Below, piece by piece: positions 19,140 through 25,274 of a stretch of DNA of 64,000 nt. Location: NCBI RefSeq assembly GCF_016834655.1, contig NZ_JAENHP010000004.1:372001-436000 (forward strand), read 5' to 3'. The notes below the pieces were generated by a model. The model was not told the DNA's origin. It did no database searches and saw only the letters and a program-made list of their open reading frames with translations. This stretch comes from Paractinoplanes ovalisporus (GTDB lineage: Bacteria > Actinomycetota > Actinomycetes > Mycobacteriales > Micromonosporaceae). The position numbers were made by a program, and so were the translations under genes. The stretch's first letter is position 1, and every line of letters starts with the position of its first letter.

Positions 19140-21122
19140 TCAGCGATCCTCGCGGGTGGGGCGGAACCCGCTCTTCCGGGCGATCTCCATGAGAAGGGAG
19201 GCGGCCCGTAACTGTCTTCCGGCCGGTGTGTTGCCGTCGGAGAGGGCGTGCGCAACGTCCCGCACGATGTTCCGCTGGCCGGCGTCGAAATACCCGCTTT
19301 CCGCTCCCCAGGCGGCGAGATCCTCCCAGTCGCCGACCGCGCTCTGCTGCAGCGCATCGACGTCGTTCGGATATCTGTCCACCATGGTCAGCTCCGCCTC
19401 CAGCTGCGGCGGGGGCGTCCAGTCGATGTCGCGCACTGCATCCCAGCAGCCGTCCTTCTTGGCCCACTCGCCGACATTGCCCGCGCCGGGCGGCGAAACG
19501 ATCACCTTCTGCACCAGCGGGGCGAGTTCACTCACGGCCTCAGCAATAGCAGGGGAAAGACGCTGCTCGCGCCAGATCCGATCGAGGTTCACCCGGCCGC
19601 CTGTGGCGTGCACGAGCTTGGCGATCGTGTAGGTCACGATGTTGGCCTTGTAGCCCCCGAACTTCTGCTGGAACACCAGTTTGTCGGCTTGGCGGAACAG
19701 GATGCCTTTCGCCACGAGATGCTGGCAATACTCCTTGTCGACCAGCGGGGGCTGTTCCTCGATGAATTCGGAGAACAACGTGAAGTTCTTCTCGGCGCCG
19801 AGGCTCACCTGCTGGGGCCGCATCCGCCAGGACATCTCGAACTTGGCCAGATCCGACTTGGTAATCTTCTGATCGGCCGGATTGATGGTCTTGAAGATCT
19901 TCTGCTTGGAGCGGGTCATTTCGGCCGCCAGTGCGGTGGCGTACTGGCCGCGCGCCCGCTCGTAGAACCAGTGGGTGTCGCTGTCGTGAGCCGGGCCGGG
20001 CGGCGCCCACAGGGTGCGCATGATGCGTTCGACATCGACGTGGTAGCCCGCGTTGGCCCGCAGGTCGGAGGCGGTCACACGGTTCTGAGTATTGGAGTAG
20101 GCGGAGATCTTCGGGACGATCTCCTCGAGCTGATCCGGCGACACGACCGTCAGCTTCATCTGAACCTGGACCCGGCTGATGTCCGTCGTGCGCTTGGCGT
20201 ACTGGATCGAGGCGGTGGTCTGGCCGCCGTTGACGATCTGCAGGTTGTGCAGCCGGCGGATGACGCGCTGACCGGACTCGTCCGTTTCGAGGTCGACCCG
20301 TGAAGCGGTGGCGGCGATCCCGTTGTTGTAGGCAAGGAACCTTTCGGGGTGCTCGCGAAGGGTGCGCTGGATTCCCGCGTTGACCGAGCCGCGAACCTGA
20401 AGAAAAGCCCGTACGTTGCGTTCCAGCAGCCGGGCGCCGTGACGGGAGTAGAGTTCCGCAAGGTCCAAGCCGGGCACGATCGTGAGGAACACCGAGTAGT
20501 CCTCGGTCGTGGTCGGTGTGCCCAGGCACGGAAGGCCAGCGGGAAACTCCGCCACGATGGGCTCGGCGCTGCTGCCTGACGCATTCCAGTTCGCCAGCCG
20601 CCGGAGATCCCAGACATCCAGGACGATGTCCCGCCCCTGAAATGTCAACGCCGAGAGCGGTTCGCGAAGGACGCTGCGAGCATTGGTGATGTAGACAAAC
20701 CTGATCTTGTCCACCCGGCCGTAGGCATCCACGACCCGTTCGATCATGCCGGTCAATTCGCTGGACGGGCCCTTCCTGGCCAGTGAGCCGGACAGGCTCC
20801 GGGCAAGGAAGTTCTCGAGCCGCCGGAACGCGGCCTCGATGTCCGATCGGTTGACCTTCCAGCCGTCATCGGCGCGTGGGCTGTAGTTGGTGACGAACAG
20901 GTCGAGGACCGCGTCGTCGGTCGCGACGCCGTATCCACTGACCTCCACTCCGTGGTCCTTGAAACGGACGACTTCGGCGTCCTCGGTCAGTCCCTCGCTC
21001 GCCAGTTGTTCGAGCACCATGCCGGCAAAAGCGTCCTGCGGATCGACATCGTTGATTTCCGCGTATGCCCGGACGTCCTCTAGAACCGCGTAGGCGTAGA
21101 AATCCTGATCCGCCTCACGCAC
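19140..21122 (-). CDS. AIPR family abortive-infection phage-resistance protein
   Basis: Protein of 660 residues. GTG 21122 is preferred because it has a GGAGG site and the 41 residues before it read as junk. The AIPR hallmark blocks are present: YNNGIAATASR, then VNGGQTTASIQYA with NGGQTT at 298-303, and YSNTQNRVTASDL. AIPR proteins are named from lactococcal abortive-infection loci and are common in restriction-like islands; their chemistry is not firmly established, though a nuclease role has been suggested. It is the first gene of the six-gene operon, 26 bases before the GHKL ATPase, so its leader probably carries the operon's control signals. Confidence 0.9.
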   Translation of the reverse strand: MREADQDFYAYAVLEDVRAYAEINDVDPQDAFAGMVLEQLASEGLTEDAEVVRFKDHGVEVSGYGVATDDAVLDLFVTNYSPRADDGWKVNRSDIEAAFRRLENFLARSLSGSLARKGPSSELTGMIERVVDAYGRVDKIRFVYITNARSVLREPLSALTFQGRDIVLDVWDLRRLANWNASGSSAEPIVAEFPAGLPCLGTPTTTEDYSVFLTIVPGLDLAELYSRHGARLLERNVRAFLQVRGSVNAGIQRTLREHPERFLAYNNGIAATASRVDLETDESGQRVIRRLHNLQIVNGGQTTASIQYAKRTTDISRVQVQMKLTVVSPDQLEEIVPKISAYSNTQNRVTASDLRANAGYHVDVERIMRTLWAPPGPAHDSDTHWFYERARGQYATALAAEMTRSKQKIFKTINPADQKITKSDLAKFEMSWRMRPQQVSLGAEKNFTLFSEFIEEQPPLVDKEYCQHLVAKGILFRQADKLVFQQKFGGYKANIVTYTIAKLVHATGGRVNLDRIWREQRLSPAIAEAVSELAPLVQKVIVSPPGAGNVGEWAKKDGCWDAVRDIDWTPPPQLEAELTMVDRYPNDVDALQQSAVGDWEDLAAWGAESGYFDAGQRNIVRDVAHALSDGNTPAGRQLRAASLLMEIARKSGFRPTREDR

Positions 21123-21192
21123 CGGTGGCCTCCGGCATGGGCGTGGAAAACAGTGCTGATCGATGGGCCGGGTGAGGGCTGACGGTGGACAT
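21115..21192 (-). CDS. candidate 25-codon leader ORF before the AIPR gene
   Basis: ATG 21192 has an excellent GAGAGGA ribosome site and opens a 25-residue frame rich in Ser, Pro and Ala. Its stop (21117-21115) lies just inside the AIPR gene, overlapping its GTG start in another frame. This is the layout of a translationally coupled leader peptide. It could also mark an N-terminal frameshift of the AIPR gene. Confidence 0.35.
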   Translation of the reverse strand: MSTVSPHPAHRSALFSTPMPEATGA

Positions 21193-21493
21193 ATTCCTCT
21201 CCGGATGCCGGTCGACGATCGGATCGGAGCTTTGCAGGACTTCACCGATCGGGCAGGGTCCTCAGCATAAGGATGAACCCGCCGACGGATCCTGCCACGG
21301 CGGTTCGAAATGAGATCTGAAGACAGATGTCAGCTTTTCGGACGGGGTGATCCCATCCTTCCGGGTGTCCGATTCTGCACGGCCAGTCGTCCGGCATGCC
21401 GACGGTCCGGTAGGGGTCTCTCGGTACGTACCATTCCTTCCCTGATCGGAAAGCCGGTGGCCAGACCCGAACCGGTGCCTAACGGTGTTGCTG

Positions 21494-21523
21494 TTGGGGA
21501 CGGGGCTGCTGTGCCGGTAGCCT
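21494..21523 (+). promoter_or_regulatory. predicted leaderless promoter of the DNA methyltransferase
   Basis: TTGGGG (21494-21499), an 18-base spacer and TAGCCT (21518-21523) stand 8 bases before GTG 21532. This is the spacing of a leaderless actinobacterial transcript whose first base is the start codon. It supports the choice of this start over the ATG at 21310, whose first 70 codons have poor codon bias. The rest of the gap back to 21193 holds no other gene that I can support. Confidence 0.45.
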
Positions 21524-21531
21524 GCCCATTC

Positions 21532-23508
21532 GTGAGCCCTGCCGATGATCCTGCCCAGCTGACGGACGATCCACCAGCCAAGCAGGGGTTCTATGGCGTC
21601 AAGCTCATCCGTGGCCCGTTCGTGCAACTGCCGGCGCACCCCGACGCGACCGACGACCCGAGCGAGATGCTGAAGTTCGCGGCCAAGGCGAGGGCACAAG
21701 GCAGCCGCCTGGCGGCCGATCTGTTCAGCGGTGCGGGCGGGCTTAGTCTCGGCCTCCATGACGCTGGTTACCAGGTTGTGCTGGCGGTGGATCATTACCC
21801 CGAGGCCGTGGAGACGCATCGGCACCACCATCCCGGCCTCAGCGTCGACTGGGATCTGGGCGACCCCGATCGGATCCGGCAGGTGTCCGATCTGATTCGG
21901 GAAGCCGGGGTCGAACTGCTTGCCGGCGGACCGCCGTGTCAGCCGTTCTCCAAGGCGGGCCGCTCCAAGATCAGGCATCGTGTGCGCTCGGGTCTCCGCG
22001 ATCCGTACGACGAGCGCCGTGACCTGTGGCGATCGTTTCTCGAGGTGATCCGGCTCGCCCGGCCCCCGGCCGTGCTCATGGAAAATGTGCCGGACATGGC
22101 TCTCGACAAGGAGATGTTTATTCTCCGGACGATGGTGCATGAGCTGGAATCCCTCGGCTACGCCGTCGAGGAGCGGGCCGTCGACACCTGGCGCTACGGC
22201 GTGCCTCAGTTCCGGCAGCGGCTGATCCTGGTAGCTCTCCGCGACGGCAAGGAGTTCCAGTGGCCGACCGAGTCCTCCGAACGTCCGACTGTCTGGAACG
22301 CCATCAGCGATCTGCCGTCGGTCGAAGGCGGTTGGCGGCCTGAAGGCGGTGCCGAGGGCTGGGCGGACTACACGGGTCCCAAGACGGAGTATCAGCGCAG
22401 GATGCGCCGGAACGTGGAGCCCGAGGACAACACAAAGGTCTTCGACCACATCACGCGGCCGGTCCGCGACGACGACCTGAAGGCGTTCAAGCTCATGGAT
22501 GCCAACACGCGTTACTCCGACCTGCCGGCGGAGATGAAGCGGTATCGGGACGACATTTTCGACGACAAGTACAAGCGTCTCGACATGCACGGCCTGTCCC
22601 GGACCATTACCGCTCACATCGCCAAGGACGGTTACTGGTACATCCACCCGGAACAGCACCGGACCATCACCGTCCGCGAGGCTGCTCGTCTCCAGACCTT
22701 TCCGGACGACTTCCGTTTCGCGGGACCGCCCTCGGCGGCGTTCCGGCAGATCGGCAACGCTGTGCCGCCGCTGCTGGGTGAGCAACTGGGCGGGGCTGTC
22801 CTGGAGTCGCTCCGAGCCGATCGCGAGGCTCATGTCTCCACCCGCGAGGTCGCGGCGACTTTGGCCGGATGGTTTGAAGCAGGCCAGGTCAACGGTCTCC
22901 CGTGGCTCCGGGCGACGACCCGCTGGCAGCTCATCCAGGGCGAGCTCCTGCTGGACCGGGCGCCCCAGGACGTGGTCCGCAGGGTCTGGCGTGTGGTCGG
23001 GGAGTGGACTGAACCGCAGGAGACTCTCCGCCACGAGGAGAACCTGCGCCGCATCGGACAGTTCACCGACCGGGCGGCCCGTGTCGAAGCCATTCTTGAT
23101 CTTGCCCGGATCTTTGCTAAGCAGCCTGATGCCCTCAACGACGATGCAGCTCTCCGTCGTGGGCACGGGCTGAACGAGTCCCTGGCCGACCTCGCCGTCC
23201 TAGCGGTGCCAGCCGTGCGGGACGACGACGAGGACGAGTCCGAGGAGCCCGTACTCGTCACCAAGGGTGTACTGAGGGTCGCTGCGCGTTTCAGCGGAAA
23301 GCCGACCGTCGGCCGGCGAAATCGTCTGACCGACGGTCGGCTGGAGGTCGCTCGGATGATCGGTATCGACGCCGATGCCCGTAGCGCTCATCTCGGTCTG
23401 ATCGACTTGGCCAATACTCTGTGCCGACCACAGGACCCGATATGTAGCGAATGCCCGCTCGCGGGTAAATGTGCCGAAGCAGAGCTGCCGGCTGGAGCTC
23501 TGTTCTGA
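21532..23508 (+). CDS. C5-cytosine DNA methyltransferase fused to MutY/EndoIII-like glycosylase domain
   Basis: Protein of 658 residues in two parts. Residues about 55-425 are a C5-methyltransferase with DLFSGAGG (motif I, from D63), GGPPCQPFS with nucleophile C136, MENVPD (E184), YGVPQFRQR and RQIGNAVPP, in standard order. From about 455 a HhH-GPD DNA glycosylase-like region follows: WLRATTRWQLIQGELLLDR like the MutY N-terminal helix, an acidic insert (DDDEDESEE) where the hairpin GVGxKTA should be, TDGRLEVAR with D601 at the catalytic Asp position, and an exact C-X6-C-X2-C-X5-C motif (C631, C638, C641, C647) like that binding the [4Fe-4S] cluster in EndoIII and MutY. It is divergent from the defence operon. 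The start is uncertain; ATG 21310 is the alternative. Confidence 0.92.
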   Translation: MSPADDPAQLTDDPPAKQGFYGVKLIRGPFVQLPAHPDATDDPSEMLKFAAKARAQGSRLAADLFSGAGGLSLGLHDAGYQVVLAVDHYPEAVETHRHHHPGLSVDWDLGDPDRIRQVSDLIREAGVELLAGGPPCQPFSKAGRSKIRHRVRSGLRDPYDERRDLWRSFLEVIRLARPPAVLMENVPDMALDKEMFILRTMVHELESLGYAVEERAVDTWRYGVPQFRQRLILVALRDGKEFQWPTESSERPTVWNAISDLPSVEGGWRPEGGAEGWADYTGPKTEYQRRMRRNVEPEDNTKVFDHITRPVRDDDLKAFKLMDANTRYSDLPAEMKRYRDDIFDDKYKRLDMHGLSRTITAHIAKDGYWYIHPEQHRTITVREAARLQTFPDDFRFAGPPSAAFRQIGNAVPPLLGEQLGGAVLESLRADREAHVSTREVAATLAGWFEAGQVNGLPWLRATTRWQLIQGELLLDRAPQDVVRRVWRVVGEWTEPQETLRHEENLRRIGQFTDRAARVEAILDLARIFAKQPDALNDDAALRRGHGLNESLADLAVLAVPAVRDDDEDESEEPVLVTKGVLRVAARFSGKPTVGRRNRLTDGRLEVARMIGIDADARSAHLGLIDLANTLCRPQDPICSECPLAGKCAEAELPAGALF

Positions 23509-23515
23509 CCACGCC

Positions 23516-24133
23516 TCACCAGGCGACGACGCCCTGTGTGGCGGGCTGCAGGGTGCCGACCTGGAGGGACTTCATGGTGATGTTGCTCTTCTCCGGGGCC
23601 GGGAAGTTGATCAGCTTGGCCGCTGGGCCGTCGGTGGAGGCCTGCAAGTTGAACGACAGAGTGTTGCCGGCGCCGCAGGTGGTGTCGCCCTTGTCGCACG
23701 GGGTCCACTTGATGCCCTGGAAGGCGCTGCTGCCGGACTTCAGCATGATCGGGACGGCCGCGCCGGGCTGGTTGACCTCCTTGGTAGGCACGTCGACGAC
23801 CTCGTCGGCCGCGTTGCGCAGCGAGATCGCGGCGCGGCCGTTGACGCCACAGTCCGAGTCCGACTTGTTGGTGAGCGCGACCAGCGCCCGCTGCGCGCCG
23901 TCCTTCCGGTCGGGCTGCAAGGTGATCTCGACGGCCACGTCCTCGTTGGTGCACGGGGCGCCCGCGGGCCGGGACGAGGCGGACGTGGACGGCTGGGCGC
24001 TTGACTGGGCAGCGGCGTTCACCGGGGTGGAGGCGGTGTCGTCGCTACTGGTGTTCGCGCAGGCCTGCGAGCCGAGCGTAAGGCCTACGGCCAGCGCGCC
24101 GAGGGTGACGATCCGGAAAGAACGCGTTTCCAT
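23516..24133 (-). CDS. DUF4232-type putative lipoprotein
   Basis: Protein of 205 residues from ATG 24133 with a CAGGAGC site. A signal peptide ends at SQAC (Cys near residue 25), a weak lipobox, then a Ser/Thr/Ala-rich spacer and a beta-sandwich domain of about 140 residues with paired Cys. It matches the DUF4232 family of secreted or lipid-anchored actinobacterial proteins with no defined biochemical role. It ends 8 bases from the stop of the convergent methyltransferase. Confidence 0.8.
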   Translation of the reverse strand: METRSFRIVTLGALAVGLTLGSQACANTSSDDTASTPVNAAAQSSAQPSTSASSRPAGAPCTNEDVAVEITLQPDRKDGAQRALVALTNKSDSDCGVNGRAAISLRNAADEVVDVPTKEVNQPGAAVPIMLKSGSSAFQGIKWTPCDKGDTTCGAGNTLSFNLQASTDGPAAKLINFPAPEKSNITMKSLQVGTLQPATQGVVAW

Positions 24134-24243
24134 GACTTGCTCCTGATTCGTCGGTCTTGCCGTGTCCAGCTCCACGGTTGCCCGACAAGATCGAGAGCAT
24201 GCATCGTTTGCGCCCGAGTGGCATGAAATGGTGAGGAACCGGC

Positions 24244-24852
24244 TCAGCGGGCGACCGGCCGGAGCACCCGTTCGAGCAGGGGCGTCAGGAACATCAGGAG
24301 GAACGCCCAGAAGTTGACCCGGTCGGCGAAGACGGCGCCGACCACCGTGGCCAGCAGCTGGACCAGGAACGTGGCCAAGTTCCCGAGCACGATCTCGGCC
24401 GGGACGGGCGTGCGGCCGTCACTCAGCTCGGGGTGCCGGCGGGCGTACCCGGAAATGAGCGCGAGTGAGCCGCTGGCCAGGGCCAACGTGCCGCCGTAGA
24501 TCGCCACGGTTCCGGGCGACGGCTCGTACGCCGTGATCAGCGCGGTCGGGATCGGCAGGAACACGATCGCCAGCGTCCACAGTGCGCTGAGATAGACCAG
24601 CCGCGGGTTGAGCCGGGACACGTGCCGGAAGATCCGATGGTGGGCCCACCAGATGCGGAAGATCACGCTGAAGCTCAGCAGGAACGCCCCGAACTCCAGG
24701 CGGTGATCGCGCAACAGCTCGTCCAGGCCGGGATGGCCCTCGCTCAGGTCGGTGATGACGTCCAGCAGCGGCAGAACGAGCAGGGTCATCGCGATCGCGG
24801 CGACGGCGTCGGTGAAGAAGACCAGCCGTTCCGAGCTCGGGGCATCATCCAC
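24244..24852 (-). CDS. TMEM175/DUF1211 family membrane protein
   Basis: Protein of 202 residues with about six membrane helices. The first helix carries RLVFFTDAVAAIAMTLLVLPL, close to the RxxxFSD signature of the TMEM175 family, whose characterised members are potassium channels; the Ser of FSD is Thr here. GTG 24852 is chosen since residues before it are unlike the family. ATG 24918 is the alternative. The physiological role here is inferred from family only. Confidence 0.85.
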   Translation of the reverse strand: MDDAPSSERLVFFTDAVAAIAMTLLVLPLLDVITDLSEGHPGLDELLRDHRLEFGAFLLSFSVIFRIWWAHHRIFRHVSRLNPRLVYLSALWTLAIVFLPIPTALITAYEPSPGTVAIYGGTLALASGSLALISGYARRHPELSDGRTPVPAEIVLGNLATFLVQLLATVVGAVFADRVNFWAFLLMFLTPLLERVLRPVAR

Positions 24853-24880
24853 GCAGGCAGTATGCCGCTTGGTAAATGCG

Positions 24881-24909
24881 TTGCGGGAGCGGCGGAACCG
24901 CCCTAACTT
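24881..24909 (+). promoter_or_regulatory. sigma-70-like promoter of a candidate small RNA
   Basis: TTGCGG (24881-24886) and TAACTT (24904-24909) are separated by exactly 17 bases and point rightward. There is no coding gene between here and the tRNA genes, so the transcript would be non-coding. Confidence 0.5.
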
Positions 24910-24915
24910 GGTGTC

Positions 24916-25030
24916 CATGACGCACACCGGGCACGAGACCGAACGGTCCCTCAGGGGCGAAGGAACGTAGCCGCTTCGTGCGTGGTTGCGCCGCCCTCTC
25001 CCGTACGGGGAAAGGGCGGTCTTTTTGTTT
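24916..25030 (+). ncRNA. candidate orphan small RNA, about 115 nt
   Basis: Transcription predicted from the promoter at 24881-24909 would start near 24916 and stop at the intrinsic terminator at 24991-25030. The stretch has a CTTC-GAAG hairpin before the terminator and no credible reading frame. I do not recognise a known RNA family. It could alternatively be a leader co-transcribed with the tRNA 3 bases beyond. Confidence 0.4.
24991..25030 (+). terminator. intrinsic terminator with T-run
   Basis: CCGCCCTCTCCC pairs with GGGGAAAGGGCGG around a GTAC loop and is followed by TCTTTTTGTTT, a textbook factor-independent terminator on the plus strand. No protein gene feeds into it, which supports the small RNA call. 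Confidence 0.85.
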
Positions 25031-25032
25031 GC

Positions 25033-25105
25033 GGGCTGTTGGAGTAGCGGTCAACTCGCCTGACTCTCGATCAGGAGATCACGGGTTCGAATCCCGTACG
25101 GCCTA
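25033..25105 (+). tRNA. tRNA-Glu (anticodon CTC)
   Basis: A 73-base cloverleaf: acceptor GGGCTGT with ACGGCCT (all seven pair, counting G-U), D arm GAG/CTC, anticodon arm CCTGA-CTCTCGA-TCAGG with CTC at 34-36, a five-base variable loop, T arm ACGGG-TTCGAAT-CCCGT, discriminator A. The first acceptor pair is G-U, unusual for tRNA-Glu. CCA is not encoded. Confidence 0.78.
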
Positions 25106-25109
25106 CGGC

Positions 25110-25147
25110 GGGCCCTGTTTCATGGTTCGACCCACGAAACAGGGCCC
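25110..25147 (+). terminator. inverted repeat between the tRNA genes
   Basis: A perfect 12-bp stem, GGGCCCTGTTTC with GAAACAGGGCCC, around a 14-base loop. It lies directly after the first tRNA and lacks a T-run. It probably ends or processes the tRNA transcript. Confidence 0.6.
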
Positions 25148-25150
25148 GGA

Positions 25151-25224
25151 GGCGCGGTGGACGAAAGGTAGAGTCGCCCGGCTTTCACCCGGGACACGTG
25201 CGGGTTCGAATCCCGTCCGCGCTG
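25151..25224 (+). tRNA. tRNA-Glu (anticodon TTC)
   Basis: A 74-base cloverleaf: acceptor GGCGCGG with CCGCGCT, D arm GAC/GTC, anticodon arm CCCGG-CTTTCAC-CCGGG with TTC, a six-base variable loop, T arm GCGGG-TTCGAAT-CCCGT, discriminator G. As in the preceding tRNA the first acceptor pair is G-U. The six-base variable loop is uncommon. CCA is not encoded. Confidence 0.72.
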
Positions 25225-25228
25225 CGAA

Positions 25229-25256
25229 GCCCTGGTAGCTCAGAAGGAGAAGAGGC
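25229..25256 (+). pseudogene. tRNA 5'-half remnant
   Basis: GCCCTGGTAGCTCAG reads as a tRNA acceptor strand, U8-A9 and D-stem start, continuing through a D-loop-like stretch. No anticodon stem or T arm follows; the sequence runs into the 3' end of the CE15 gene. It looks like a truncated tRNA, as left by recombination at a tRNA gene. Confidence 0.45.
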
Positions 25257-25274
25257 GCGGCCGCCACCTTTTCC

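Noticed and set aside
21262..23166. 634-codon minus-strand frame over the methyltransferase
   Set aside because: Antisense of the methyltransferase/glycosylase gene, which has all catalytic motifs.
11778..23508. DISARM or BREX assignment of the defence island
   Set aside because: No DrmA helicase, DrmB/DUF1998, PLD nuclease, PglZ or BrxC is present; the gene set differs.
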